Origin: a virus
DNA: 49,738 nt
Strand: one strand, 5' to 3'
Virus record (IMG/VR): IMGVR_UViG_3300031566_000066
Coordinates: 1 to 49,738 of that record
Position numbers and translations under genes: made by a program
Shown here: one piece after another, positions 1-9,478 of the stretch
Layout: each line of letters begins with the position of its first letter
How positions within the stretch are numbered: position 1 is the stretch's first letter
Notes under the pieces: model-generated
Seen by the model: the letters and a program-made list of their open reading frames with translations, nothing else
What the model was told of the DNA's origin: nothing
The model's database searches: none

Positions 1-1
1 G

Positions 2-1456
2 CGTCGGTCGGCCTACGGTGACGACCTGCTGACGATCAAGAAGGAGATTGTTCGGACCCTTCGTCACGAGGCCATGCGTCTGGCGAAACCCGTCAAGGCG
101 ATGGAGAACGAGCACGGTCTCGTGGGCCACGTCTACATCCGTGCCTCTGCCTTCCCAGGCATTGACCAGAAGAAATGGGCGAAGCACATTCGTGCCAAGT
201 GCCCCAACGCCCGCTATCTGATCGCGTGTGGTTCCTGCGACGCTTGCCAAGCCAACAACTGCTCCGAGTGTGCCTGTAACCGGCACCTGGGCATGAAGGT
301 CGTCAAAAAGGTTCCGTGGAACGCAGCCTATGCCCACTACGCTCCTCTCCTTGCTGCGACGGGTCGTCTCGACCGCACGGCAACGGTCATGGACAAGCGG
401 CTCGCCCTCAAGAACGCCTTCCTGAGCCCGAGTCGAGACATGAGCGCTCGTGTTCGGGACGACCGTCCCGTCCACAAGACTCCCGTCGAGCGTGTCACGT
501 CCGCCGAGGCCCGCGCTGCGTTTGAGGCTTCGACGCCCGAGGCCCGAGAGGTCGTGGACGCGAAGGCCCTCAAGACCAAGCGTCAGATGGCGAAGGTCCA
601 GGCCAAGCTCGGCCAGTGGGTTAAGGCCAGCTTGCTCTCCAAAAAGGAAGCGAAGAAGCTCCTCGCGTCCTCCGCAGAACCCAAGAAGGTGCTCCAGAAG
701 GCGGCTCGCATGATCACGGCCCGTCAGGAGACGGGCTCCTACCAGGGCGACGGCAAGCACTACGAGCCCGGCGTGTCCGCGTCAGAAGCCTACGGTGCGT
801 TGCACGAGGCTGCTCAGGCTCAACCCGAGGACCCGGCCTTCCCCAAGCTGGCTGGCGAAACGCTGCGCGAGGCGCAGAAGATGGTCCGCTGGATGCGACA
901 AGCCATGACCGAAGGGTTCATGGGCAAGGATCTGACCGACGCTCTCAGGGGTCGTTTCAGCAAGAAGCTGCGCAAGCAGGCCAAGCCTCAGCTTGTCCAG
1001 CTTCGCCGCAAGCACGAGGGGATCGCAGGCACGGCCTACGTCGATGCCGAGGCTTACGCCTCGCGTACGGGCACCACCGGCTGCGACGAGGGTGCAGCAA
1101 AGCATCGCGCAAACAGGCTCCCCGCGGTTCTGGAGATGGACCGCTGTGGCTCCTGTGTCCACCGCAATCAAGACAGCGTGTGCAACAAGTACAACAAGGT
1201 TCTCCTCACGAATGAGGAGCGCAGCCTCGGTGCCTTCGGGGGCCGGATGGCAAGTGAAGATGAATTGTCCGCATGGCAGGCGGAGCAGATTCGATTGGCG
1301 GACGCGCCCGATCAAGAGGTTACGGCCTCGTTGTTCAGCCCGTCCGAATTCAACCTGTCGAACGACGGACTCGATGGCTTCGACATTGAGGATGCTCCCG
1401 CGCTGGACGATCTCGCCGAATACACCTTTGGCGGCACGATCATGCACGAGGAGTAG
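2..1456 (+). CDS. Cys-rich phage protein, 5' end outside the window
   Basis: The reading frame is open to the left edge, so the first in-window Met at 74 is probably not the true start. Counting from that Met, residues 52-68 hold a dense cysteine cluster (CGSC, CDAC, CSECAC), and a second CxxC...C group lies near residues 357-370. Both look like metal-binding knuckles. The middle is rich in Lys, Ala and Arg and probably helical. The C-terminus is acidic. It stands at the head of the visible virion module, three bases before the Dps-like gene, so a virion or head-associated role is inferred from context only. I do not recognise the family. Confidence 0.75.
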   Translation, partial: RRSAYGDDLLTIKKEIVRTLRHEAMRLAKPVKAMENEHGLVGHVYIRASAFPGIDQKKWAKHIRAKCPNARYLIACGSCDACQANNCSECACNRHLGMKVVKKVPWNAAYAHYAPLLAATGRLDRTATVMDKRLALKNAFLSPSRDMSARVRDDRPVHKTPVERVTSAEARAAFEASTPEAREVVDAKALKTKRQMAKVQAKLGQWVKASLLSKKEAKKLLASSAEPKKVLQKAARMITARQETGSYQGDGKHYEPGVSASEAYGALHEAAQAQPEDPAFPKLAGETLREAQKMVRWMRQAMTEGFMGKDLTDALRGRFSKKLRKQAKPQLVQLRRKHEGIAGTAYVDAEAYASRTGTTGCDEGAAKHRANRLPAVLEMDRCGSCVHRNQDSVCNKYNKVLLTNEERSLGAFGGRMASEDELSAWQAEQIRLADAPDQEVTASLFSPSEFNLSNDGLDGFDIEDAPALDDLAEYTFGGTIMHEE

Positions 1457-1459
1457 GGC

Positions 1460-2764
1460 ATGACGAAGCACGAAGCATATTGGAGTGGCGTTGACCCCCT
1501 GCCCGGCGGGGACGTGAACCCCGGCGTTGAGGCGGGACACGCACTCTTGGCTGATGTGCTGGTGTGCCTGCGTGCGCAGTATTGGAGCTACCAGACGGCC
1601 CATTGGCAGACGGCCGGGGTGCCAAGCTACGGCAATCACCTTCTGTTTCAACGATTGTACGAGTCGGTCCAACCCGAAATCGACACGCTCGCCGAGAAGA
1701 TGATCGGCTACTTTGGTTTGGGGGCCGTTGACCCGTCGAGCCTTGTGGACCTGATGTCCCAACGCGTTCACGAGTGGGTTGCCTACGCGAATTGCCATGT
1801 GGAACGCGGCCTCCATTCGGAGGACCAGTTTCAAGAGTGCGTTCGTAAGGCGTACGACTCGATCAAGCAGATGGGCCGCATGACCCTTGGATTGGACGAT
1901 TTCCTCATGTCGATCGCGTCCAATCACGAGTCACACACGTACCTGCTCCAACAGCTACTTGTCGATGTGAACGCCCTCAACGATCGTTACAAGGAAATGG
2001 GCATGGAGCCTGAGAAGGACATGCAGATGCCGTACAAGACGGCTGCGCTGGAAGAGGGAGAGTTTTGGCGCGCTGAGAGGCTTGCCGACGGATCCTGGGC
2101 CGTCGAAGGCGAGGTGGGCGAGGAAGAGTTCAACAGCGCGATGCAGATCATCGAGGCTGACCTTCAGTCCAAGACTGCAACGCCAATGGGCGGATGGGGA
2201 GGGGAGTGGACCCCGGTGGAGAAATCCTGGGGAGGCTTCTCGTCGTTTAGCCCGATCAAACGTTCTGAAGAGGACGACGAGCACGAAGACCAGATCCCCG
2301 GTGGTCTGGGCGACAAGGCGAAACGCGACGATTTTGACGAGGACCAGATCGAGAAGGGCCTGAAGATTGAGCGCGAGCACACCGATGATCCCGCTCTTGC
2401 CCTGGAGATCAGTTTTGATCATCTCACCGAAGACCCTGCCTACTACGACAAGCTGGAGAAGATCGAAAAGCATGCCGCCATCGGGGACAAGGCTGCCCCG
2501 TCCGTTGAGTACCTGTTTCGGGACGACCCCAAGCGCTACGAATTGACCCAATTCGTCAAATCTAAGCGCGACACGAACCTCGATACCGACCCCGCCACCC
2601 CACCTACTCCGGTGGAGATCAAGGAGCAGCCGGGGGGTAAATCCCTCTCGACGCTGCATCGCTACGTGATCGACACCGAACAACCTGACGCCAAGGAGGC
2701 TGAAGGGATCGAAGAACACCCACCCCTGTCCGAATTCAAGGACTGGACAACCGTAAGAGAGTAA
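1460..2764 (+). CDS. Dps/ferritin-like protein with long C-terminal extension
   Basis: Residues 25-171 look like a Dps-type four-helix bundle. The ferroxidase ligands of Dps are matched in identity and spacing: H48, H60, D75 and E79 correspond to E. coli H51, H63, D78 and E82 (gaps of 12, 15 and 4 residues). Dps proteins oxidise and store iron and can bind DNA. Family members are usually about 150-180 residues, whereas this one has 434. The remaining ~260 residues are polar and acidic with no recognised domain. The gene lies upstream of the terminase genes among probable virion genes, so it may be packaged or may protect DNA. ATG 1460 follows the previous stop by three bases. Confidence 0.75.
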   Translation: MTKHEAYWSGVDPLPGGDVNPGVEAGHALLADVLVCLRAQYWSYQTAHWQTAGVPSYGNHLLFQRLYESVQPEIDTLAEKMIGYFGLGAVDPSSLVDLMSQRVHEWVAYANCHVERGLHSEDQFQECVRKAYDSIKQMGRMTLGLDDFLMSIASNHESHTYLLQQLLVDVNALNDRYKEMGMEPEKDMQMPYKTAALEEGEFWRAERLADGSWAVEGEVGEEEFNSAMQIIEADLQSKTATPMGGWGGEWTPVEKSWGGFSSFSPIKRSEEDDEHEDQIPGGLGDKAKRDDFDEDQIEKGLKIEREHTDDPALALEISFDHLTEDPAYYDKLEKIEKHAAIGDKAAPSVEYLFRDDPKRYELTQFVKSKRDTNLDTDPATPPTPVEIKEQPGGKSLSTLHRYVIDTEQPDAKEAEGIEEHPPLSEFKDWTTVRE

Positions 2765-2769
2765 GCCCC

Positions 2770-3348
2770 ATGTCCGTCGAAAAACTGTTCCCAAGCCCCT
2801 ACGCTCGCGGCGGTGCACAGCCTCCTTTCACGATTCTCGTTGCCAACCTGACGGCTCCTGGCGACCCTTCGGTGGGCCGAAATCCTGTCCGAGCCCGTAA
2901 CGGGTTCCGGCAGCAGAATGTCACGCCGGTCGGTCTTGCGCCGCATGGCACCGTTGTCGGTGCGCGAACAGGAACGCTTCTGGGTGGGCAGTTCACGCGC
3001 AGCACAGGCACCGTCACCATCGCCAGTGACGATTTCACCGTGCCGGCCGAAGTTATGATCGGGCCCTTTGTGCTCGTGACCGACGAGGACTTCGACGCCG
3101 ATGGGCTCGGTGTCGCGGTTGTTGCGACGAACCTTGCCGCCGCTATCGACAATCTCCCAGGGTACTCCGCGGTTGCCGTGGTTGCTGCGGTCAACGTGAC
3201 GGGCCCGATTGGCGATCCTCGCGTTGACGCCATTGCGCATCGTTGGGCCGTTCGCACTTTCGGTGCCGTTGCCAACTTCTCACTGCTCACGGAGGGCGGG
3301 TTCCTGACTGGGGGGCTGCCTGAGCCGAGGGCAATGGAGATTCTGTAG
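2770..3348 (+). CDS. hypothetical probable virion protein
   Basis: This is a 192-residue protein rich in Val, Ala, Thr and Gly, with alternating hydrophobic stretches that suggest mostly beta structure. It has no membrane segment or known motif. It sits five bases after the Dps-like gene and two bases before the next gene, so the three are probably cotranscribed. Position inside the head module suggests a structural or assembly protein. The function is unknown. Confidence 0.75.
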   Translation: MSVEKLFPSPYARGGAQPPFTILVANLTAPGDPSVGRNPVRARNGFRQQNVTPVGLAPHGTVVGARTGTLLGGQFTRSTGTVTIASDDFTVPAEVMIGPFVLVTDEDFDADGLGVAVVATNLAAAIDNLPGYSAVAVVAAVNVTGPIGDPRVDAIAHRWAVRTFGAVANFSLLTEGGFLTGGLPEPRAMEIL

Positions 3349-3350
3349 CT

Positions 3351-4073
3351 GTGAAACGCCTGACTCCAAAGCAGGCGTATAGCGCTGTTCGACGCCATCT
3401 TACGCCTGACCTCCTCAAACCCAAGTACCGCAAGCTCGTCCAAGACGGCGCGGACAAGCGGACGGGTCATTGCTACGCCGCGTCGGAGGCGTTCTATCAC
3501 CTCGTCGGTGGCAAGGCTGAGGGCTACAAGCCGATGTTCCTTTCCCACGAGGGTGAGCCCCACTGGTGGATTCAAGGGCCCGACGCGAAGGTATGGGACC
3601 TGACTTCTGAGCAATTTGACACACCCGTCCCTTACGGCCAGGGGCGGGGCAAAGGGTTTCTTACGAAAGACCCGAGCCGACGAGCCGCTGACCTTATCCA
3701 GCGAGCGACAAAAGGAAAACGCGCCATGACCCTGCGAACCAAACTGATCCGTCTTGCTCACGCCCGCCCCGAGCTACGGGATGAGATTCTCCCGCTGCTC
3801 AAGGAAGCTGCGGGCGAGAGTATGCTCTACCCGGAGACTGGCCGACCCTGGAACCTTCCGCTGCCCGGCAACTCGGTCAGCTACACCTTGGCCGAGCTTC
3901 AAGGGTGGGTCGGGGGCTACATCGAAATGATCCGATTGCCCGGCAACATGATCATGCTCGTGAACGAGGAAGGGCTGATGAAGCGGCTGAAGCCGAATCG
4001 TCCCGCCTCGCAGTTGGCTCGCCGGCCGATTGTTGGCCCGGCGGTGGTCATCCCCTCCAACCTGATGAAGTAG
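3351..4073 (+). CDS. phage cysteine-protease/transglutaminase-like protein with LIRLAH motif
   Basis: The start is GTG 3351. Residues 38-110 contain HCYAASEA, EPHWW, WDLTSEQFD and GRGKGFLTK. They give a Cys41-His71-Asp83 order like that of papain- or transglutaminase-fold enzymes, and they resemble a widespread uncharacterised phage family. Whether the site is active is inferred. The second half carries the segment LIRLAHARPELRDEILPLL (residues ~132-150). A close version recurs in the DUF2958-type protein at 38568, suggesting a shared docking or targeting element. The remaining C-terminal ~90 residues are not recognised. The gene lies two bases before the small-terminase candidate, so it is part of the virion operon. 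Confidence 0.7.
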   Translation: MKRLTPKQAYSAVRRHLTPDLLKPKYRKLVQDGADKRTGHCYAASEAFYHLVGGKAEGYKPMFLSHEGEPHWWIQGPDAKVWDLTSEQFDTPVPYGQGRGKGFLTKDPSRRAADLIQRATKGKRAMTLRTKLIRLAHARPELRDEILPLLKEAAGESMLYPETGRPWNLPLPGNSVSYTLAELQGWVGGYIEMIRLPGNMIMLVNEEGLMKRLKPNRPASQLARRPIVGPAVVIPSNLMK

Positions 4074-4075
4074 TC

Positions 4076-4774
4076 ATGGACGCACGCACCCTCACCAAAG
4101 AAGAACTGCATCGCGCGCTCCCCAACGGGGCGAAGCGTGTTCGTGTATTGGATGTGGCCGGTGCCGAGCGGTGGCGCAAGATCGATGAGATCGCGCCCGA
4201 CGACAAGGTGCTTTTCAACAAGAAGGGCAAGATGCGCGTCATGTTGCGCGAGCCGGGCCGGAAGAAGGACCCGGTGGCCGCCACCCCTATGGTCTCTGAA
4301 GAGGTCGAGGCGATGGTCAAGGCCAAGTACAAGGGCATGGATGAGGACGCCCTCACGACCGTTGTCGGCCGTGACCCGGAGTCCATTGACGTGCTCCACG
4401 AGGTCATGCGTGGGTTCGCCCGCGAGGCCGCGTCCCTCAAATTTGAGCGGAAGAAGGCCGAGGCGAAGGGGGACGACACCCGCCAGATCAGCGTGAGTCG
4501 TATTCAGGCCCTCAAGGCCGTTGGCGACACCTATCTCAAACGTGCCGAGCAGCTAAACGCCAAGGGCGTCAACATGAGCAGCCCTGAGTTCAAGCTGCTG
4601 TTCACCTTCATCGTTCGTACCTTCCGCGAGACGATGGTGCAGGCCGGACTCCGCCGCGAAGCCATCGACAAAATCTTCTCGCTCCTCTCTGGTCGTCTTG
4701 ACGACGACACGTGGGAGGACGAGGCCCGACGCGCTATGCGTGGGGATCAACGACCGGAGATCGTGGAGCACTAG
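4076..4774 (+). CDS. putative terminase small-subunit-position protein
   Basis: This is a 232-residue, mainly helical, charged protein. ATG 4076 starts two bases after the previous stop, and the frame further upstream is only overlap with the preceding gene. It ends exactly where the large terminase begins, which is the usual place for a small terminase subunit. No clear helix-turn-helix was identified, so the assignment rests on position and size. The middle (residues ~75-130) is rich in Glu and Lys, and the C-terminal ~70 residues look like an oligomerising helical segment. Confidence 0.55.
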   Translation: MDARTLTKEELHRALPNGAKRVRVLDVAGAERWRKIDEIAPDDKVLFNKKGKMRVMLREPGRKKDPVAATPMVSEEVEAMVKAKYKGMDEDALTTVVGRDPESIDVLHEVMRGFAREAASLKFERKKAEAKGDDTRQISVSRIQALKAVGDTYLKRAEQLNAKGVNMSSPEFKLLFTFIVRTFRETMVQAGLRREAIDKIFSLLSGRLDDDTWEDEARRAMRGDQRPEIVEH

Positions 4775-6808
4775 ATGAGTCTTGGGCTTGGGGGCATCGT
4801 CCTCGATGAAGCGCGTCAGGAGGTGGGTGAACAGCCCATCGCCAATATCATCGAGTTCATTGAGTCTGATTGGGGTCTCGCGCAGAGGCTCTACCCCGTC
4901 CAGAAGGTGATCCTGAAGGCCCACTACGGCATTGCGCTTGACGATACTCCAGACGCGTTCACCGACGAGCAACTGGAGGAGCTTGACGAGGAGCAACTGT
5001 ACGCCATCGCTGCGGTCGAGCACCCGATGCTCAACCCCGATTCTGACAAAGAGACGCTGATCCGACACGTTATGCGTCGGACCATCCGCGTCTGCGATTT
5101 CCGAGGCGACCCGATCCCCAACGTAGCGTTTTGGATGACCGAGGCGGAGTACCTCCGCCATCTGTACTCCGAAGGCCGCTGCAATATCTCCGAGGTTATC
5201 GAGGGCGAGGAGCGCCGGGAGATGATCCTGAGCGTCGGCCGTCGCTCGGGTAAGACGACGATCTCCGCGTGCATCGCCGCCTACGAGACCTACAAGCTGT
5301 TGTCGAAGGGCAACCCCCAGTCGTACTACGGCCTGCCGGACGGCAACACAATCCAGTTGATCTCGGTCGCTACCGACAAGGATCAGGCCGGTCTTCTGTA
5401 CCGCGACGTTGCCAAGTATTTCGCGGGATGCGAATTCTTCCGGGCTTACCAAGCCAACGCTACTCAGTCCTTCGCGCGCTTCCAGACTCCCTCCGATATC
5501 GACCGGCACGGTCGCTACGCCGAGAACCCGAACGCTTCCGCGGCCAGCATCAACGTCACCTTCCGGTCCTGCATCGCTAAGGGCCTTCGTGGTGCTGGTA
5601 ACATCGTCATCATTCTGGACGAGGTTGCCCACTTTACGGATGGTGGGCAGTCGTCGGCTGACGAGGTGTATCAAGCCGTCAAGCCGTCGATGGGTGCCTT
5701 CTCGCAGAAGAACCCAGACAACACGCACGAGCCCATCGGTCCGGTTGAGGGCCGCATGATCCTGATTTCCTCGCCGTTGGGTCGGCAGGGGAAATTCTAC
5801 GAGCAGTTCCAGCTTGCGATGGGCGGGTCGAAGGCAGCGGGCAAGATGCTCGCTATCGAAGCACCCACCTGGGAGGTCAACCCCACGTTGCCTTCCGAAT
5901 TCTTCGCCGGGGAGTACGTCAAGGACCCCCGCATGTTCGACACCGAGTACGGTGGCAAGTTCAGCGACCGTACTCTTGGATGGATCGATGACGCGAAGGA
6001 TCTCATGGCGTGCGTGGACGTGGCCCACAAGCCACGCAGCCGTGGCATCCCTCGGATGCCCTACTTCCTCGGGCTCGATGTTGGTCTCGCAAACGATGGC
6101 TCGGCCGTCGCCATCGGCCACATCGAAAACGAACAGATCATTCTCGACTACATCGATCAGATCAAAGCTGGCGAGGGCGATTTCGTCGGGATGGAGCGTC
6201 TGGAGTTCGATGACGTGGCGGATTGGGTCTACGACTTGTCGCGCCGCTTCTTGATCGATGAGGGCATGTTCGACCAGTGGTCGGGTATCCCGATGGAGCA
6301 GGCGTTGCTCAAGAAGGGGTTGAAGCAGTGCAAGGCAACGCATTTCACCCAGACCCTCAACAGTCAGATCTTCCGCAACTTCAAGGACATGATGTTCGAT
6401 CAGCGGATCGTGCTGTTCGACTACACGAAGGACCAGCGCGAGGCGCTGCGTGACTCCGAGGGCAAGGCCCCGGCTCACATGCCCTATCTCGCCGAGCTAC
6501 TCACGCTCCAGGCCGACTACAAATCGAAGTACGTCGTCACCGTGAAGGCCCCGAATATCCGAGGCGCGCACGATGACCTTTCCGACGCGCTTGTGCGCAT
6601 GATCTGGCTCGCCAGCGACAAACTCTCAAACCGGGCCTACATCGCACGGGCGGGGTCGAGAGGACCCAACCGCCACCGCATCTCGGCTGCGGCTCAGCGC
6701 AAGAACAGGATCGCGGCCAAGAACGGTGGAAGCATGGAGCAGCGCACGGTACGACGGGAGGGCCGCGGCGGGTTCATGCCTGTACGTGGCGGGAGGTTGA
6801 AGGGCTGA
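4775..6808 (+). CDS. terL: terminase large subunit (DNA packaging ATPase/nuclease)
   Basis: This protein drives ATP-dependent packaging of genomic DNA through the portal and cuts concatemers. The ATPase half has the phage-type Walker A GRRSGKT (residues 155-161) and Walker B IVIILDE (277-283), followed by the SSP coupling motif near 332. The C-terminal RNase H-like nuclease starts at FLGLDVG (Asp435) and has a late acidic motif, HDDLSDAL, near residue 615. At 677 residues it is somewhat longer than typical, with an extra acidic N-terminal ~100 residues. ATG directly abuts the previous stop, and the gene overlaps the next by one base (TGATG). Confidence 0.95.
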   Translation: MSLGLGGIVLDEARQEVGEQPIANIIEFIESDWGLAQRLYPVQKVILKAHYGIALDDTPDAFTDEQLEELDEEQLYAIAAVEHPMLNPDSDKETLIRHVMRRTIRVCDFRGDPIPNVAFWMTEAEYLRHLYSEGRCNISEVIEGEERREMILSVGRRSGKTTISACIAAYETYKLLSKGNPQSYYGLPDGNTIQLISVATDKDQAGLLYRDVAKYFAGCEFFRAYQANATQSFARFQTPSDIDRHGRYAENPNASAASINVTFRSCIAKGLRGAGNIVIILDEVAHFTDGGQSSADEVYQAVKPSMGAFSQKNPDNTHEPIGPVEGRMILISSPLGRQGKFYEQFQLAMGGSKAAGKMLAIEAPTWEVNPTLPSEFFAGEYVKDPRMFDTEYGGKFSDRTLGWIDDAKDLMACVDVAHKPRSRGIPRMPYFLGLDVGLANDGSAVAIGHIENEQIILDYIDQIKAGEGDFVGMERLEFDDVADWVYDLSRRFLIDEGMFDQWSGIPMEQALLKKGLKQCKATHFTQTLNSQIFRNFKDMMFDQRIVLFDYTKDQREALRDSEGKAPAHMPYLAELLTLQADYKSKYVVTVKAPNIRGAHDDLSDALVRMIWLASDKLSNRAYIARAGSRGPNRHRISAAAQRKNRIAAKNGGSMEQRTVRREGRGGFMPVRGGRLKG

Positions 6809-7056
6809 TGGGCAAGGTACTCGACCCCTCAGACCCGGCTCGCGCGGACTACCGGCTGATCAAGGATCTGCTTGAAGGCAAGAAGGTCCAGAACCTTCCC
6901 CACGAGTACGACCACGCCATCGCGGTGTTCGGAAAGCTCGGTGGCTCCTGGGAGAAGGTTTTCAAGGGATCTGTCCGCCACACAAAGCTCCTCAAAAACA
7001 TCCTGAAGGCCGGGATCAAGAACGGTTGGATCTCCAAGGCCCCCAAGTGGGGGTAG
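6808..7056 (+). CDS. small hypothetical protein between terminase and portal
   Basis: This is an 82-residue basic protein, overlapping the terminase stop by one base (TGATG). The C-terminal half reads as a run of helix and lysines ending in KAPKWG. It has no membrane segment or cysteines. Its place between the packaging ATPase and the portal suggests a packaging or head-assembly accessory role, but this is context only. Confidence 0.7.
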   Translation: MGKVLDPSDPARADYRLIKDLLEGKKVQNLPHEYDHAIAVFGKLGGSWEKVFKGSVRHTKLLKNILKAGIKNGWISKAPKWG

Positions 7057-7065
7057 AGTGTCGAG

Positions 7066-7440
7066 ATGCCGCAAGGTCCGCAGACCACTCCCAAACAGCG
7101 CCGACAAGATCGCCGCACCCGGGAGGATCAGATCCGCAAGCATGCGCAGGAGCGGGAGAATGTCGCCATGTCAGAGGCGGCGGAAGCGCACTTGGCCGCG
7201 GCTGGGGCATCTATCCGCAAGGCCGCGAGGTCGCTTGAGAACGTCCGTGTGGACCGCCGATCCGGCGAGGGCCTAGCCCTCAAACGCAAGCTGCGTGCTC
7301 TGGAGGAGGCAGCAGGCGCTCTCAGGAGGGTCGCTCGCTTCTCTGACGCGAGCCGGACAGCGGGAACCAACTACAACGACCCTGATTTGGCGTTTGTAGA
7401 CCCCGATCTGTCTATCAGGGGGCCAGGGGTGAATGGCTAA
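7066..7440 (+). CDS. small helical hypothetical protein upstream of portal
   Basis: This is a 124-residue, highly charged Arg/Glu/Ala-rich protein, predicted almost entirely helical or coiled coil up to about residue 100, with a short acidic tail. It overlaps the portal start by eight bases, so translation of the two is probably coupled. The family is unknown and a head-assembly role is inferred from position. Confidence 0.7.
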   Translation: MPQGPQTTPKQRRQDRRTREDQIRKHAQERENVAMSEAAEAHLAAAGASIRKAARSLENVRVDRRSGEGLALKRKLRALEEAAGALRRVARFSDASRTAGTNYNDPDLAFVDPDLSIRGPGVNG

Positions 7441-9454
7441 GCAGCGAGTCAAACGGCGACGGGTTGTCGCTTCCCGGCGTTATATCGCCGGATCTGCGAG
7501 CGTTCCAACGAACGAAGGCGCGGTCAAAGTCGCTTCGATCCCGTCAAGCGCGGATCGTGCGGGTCCGCGACCCGATCTTACGGTCGGTAAGCCATCCAAG
7601 GTCGCACTTGGATCAATGCGATCCAAAGTAGCGAACATCGGAGGCGGCGGTGGCGGCTTCGGAGGGGGCGGCATCGGCGGTCCCGGCTCCGGTATGTCCG
7701 GCGGCTCAGGTGGTGGGCTCGGCGGTGGTGTCGGTAGCTCGATGGTGGGCAGCGGCGGCAACTTCTACTCGCCCGAGCTTTCGACCGACTTCCTTGAGCT
7801 TCCCCAGTCGCTCGATGAGCAACGCAACTACTTCCGCTTCTTCTACCGGGCCGACCCCTTCGTGGGTCAGGCGATGGATATTCACCGACAGCTTCCGCTG
7901 TCGAAGATCCGTCTCGGCCGACCCGAGGCGCAGTCCGACGACATGGCGCAGGAGGCTCTTGATTTCTGCAAGCGCTGGGTGTCGGACGTTGGCCTCTTGC
8001 ACCGCCTCTCCGAAGGGCTCCACGAATTCAACGTCATCGGCGAGACTCACTGGTTCATCGAGGACGACAACGAGGACATGCCGGAGGAGGTTCGCTACGA
8101 GATCAAGAACATCCTCCACGAAGATGGCGAGCTTGAGGAGCAGAAAACGTTGTGGCCTGACGCGGACAAGCGCGCGTCGGATTGGCTGCGGAAGAACTAC
8201 CGCGGTTGGACGAAAATTCGCATCCTCCCGCCCGAGCAAATTCACCTCGACTCGTTCCCAATGTCGGACGAGATCATGGCGTCGCTCATCCCTGACTCCA
8301 AGACCAAAAGTGTGATCGAGCAGGCTGACCAAGCCGACGAGCGTGCGATCAAGGTCATGGAGTCGATGCCGCCAGACATTGTTATGGCGGTGCGAGAGGG
8401 CGCTAACGTCCCGTTGAACACGGATTCCGAGGCCGGCAGCTTCTACTATTTCATGGCGAACCGCGTGTCTCAGTACGAGCCGCGCGGACACTCCAAGCTG
8501 GAACGGTGCATCCGTACCCTCGTCTACAAGGACAAGCTGCGCCAAGCGCAGACCAGCATCTCGTCACGGCACATGACGCCTATCCGGCTCGTGTACGCAG
8601 AGGGCATGAACGAGGCCGACACGGAAGCATTGCGCGACCAGATCGACCTCGCGCTCCAAGACCCCGACTACTCCATCGTCACCAACTTTCAGGTGACATG
8701 GGAGGAGATGACCCCGCAAGGTCGTCTGCTGGAGCTTTCGTCCGAGTACGATCTGATCAACCGCGAGCTTTACGCTGGCCTCGGCGTCACCGAGTCGCTC
8801 TTGTCGGGTGAATCGAGCTATTCCGGCGACCGGATCAACTTGGAGGTGCTCAACGTCCGGTACATGCTGGTCCGCGAGTTCATCCAAGATTTCGTGGAGC
8901 AGAATCTCTTCAAGCCGATGTGCGCGCGCATGGGCTTCATCGAGATCGACCAGTGGGGCTCCGAGAAGGTCGTCTACCCGAAACTCTCCTTCACCCGCCT
9001 CGCCCTCCGAGACAATCAGGACGTTTACGACGCCCTTTTCAACCTCTACCAAAAGGGCTCGTTGCCGATCAGTGTCATCTACGACCTGCTCAACATCGAC
9101 GCGATTTCGGCGACCGAGGAGCTTCAGCGGGACTTCGCCACGTTCAAGGACCCGACCTACAACGAAGTGCTCCGTGGTCTGTACTCTCAGGCCGGCACCT
9201 CCCTGGGCGAGCGATCCGATTTCGTGGAGAAGCAGGCCGAGTACCTGGGTCTGGAGTACAAGGAGCCGGAGGAAGAGGGCAGCATGGGTCGATTCGCCTC
9301 GACCAAGACCGCAAGCGTCGCAACCGCGCCCTCCACAGGAGGCGGAATCGACGTGCTAGCGACTCTTGTGGCCGATCTTGTGGCCGATCGGGTGGCCGAT
9401 CTGGTCGCCGAGAAGGTCGCCGAGAAAATGGCTGCCAAGCTGGCCGAAGAGTAG
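7433..9454 (+). CDS. portal protein
   Basis: The portal forms the dodecameric ring at the capsid vertex through which DNA enters and leaves. The 673 residues contain a basic N-terminus, a Gly-rich flexible stretch (about 69-108), then a portal-like body with RNYFRFFYRADPFVGQAMD near 130-150, SHRL-type helical segments and a conserved clip/stem-like region up to about 600. The C-terminus is acidic and then shows a VADLVADRVADLV heptad-like helix that could be a coiled coil. The gene directly follows the terminase block, as in most tailed phages. The Gly-rich insertion is unusual. The frame overlaps the upstream gene by eight bases. Confidence 0.85.
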   Translation: MAKQRVKRRRVVASRRYIAGSASVPTNEGAVKVASIPSSADRAGPRPDLTVGKPSKVALGSMRSKVANIGGGGGGFGGGGIGGPGSGMSGGSGGGLGGGVGSSMVGSGGNFYSPELSTDFLELPQSLDEQRNYFRFFYRADPFVGQAMDIHRQLPLSKIRLGRPEAQSDDMAQEALDFCKRWVSDVGLLHRLSEGLHEFNVIGETHWFIEDDNEDMPEEVRYEIKNILHEDGELEEQKTLWPDADKRASDWLRKNYRGWTKIRILPPEQIHLDSFPMSDEIMASLIPDSKTKSVIEQADQADERAIKVMESMPPDIVMAVREGANVPLNTDSEAGSFYYFMANRVSQYEPRGHSKLERCIRTLVYKDKLRQAQTSISSRHMTPIRLVYAEGMNEADTEALRDQIDLALQDPDYSIVTNFQVTWEEMTPQGRLLELSSEYDLINRELYAGLGVTESLLSGESSYSGDRINLEVLNVRYMLVREFIQDFVEQNLFKPMCARMGFIEIDQWGSEKVVYPKLSFTRLALRDNQDVYDALFNLYQKGSLPISVIYDLLNIDAISATEELQRDFATFKDPTYNEVLRGLYSQAGTSLGERSDFVEKQAEYLGLEYKEPEEEGSMGRFASTKTASVATAPSTGGGIDVLATLVADLVADRVADLVAEKVAEKMAAKLAEE

Positions 9455-9478
9455 GGCCGATCCGCCGTTTTTCGGGCT

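Noticed and set aside
3905-4075. Longer start for the small-terminase candidate
   Set aside because: That segment overlaps the end of the 3351 gene and has low-quality composition. ATG 4076 fits the usual two-base spacing.
4553-6478. Very long open minus-strand frame under the terminase gene
   Set aside because: GC-rich coding DNA often leaves the opposite strand open. The peptide has no domain and the plus strand carries complete terminase motifs.
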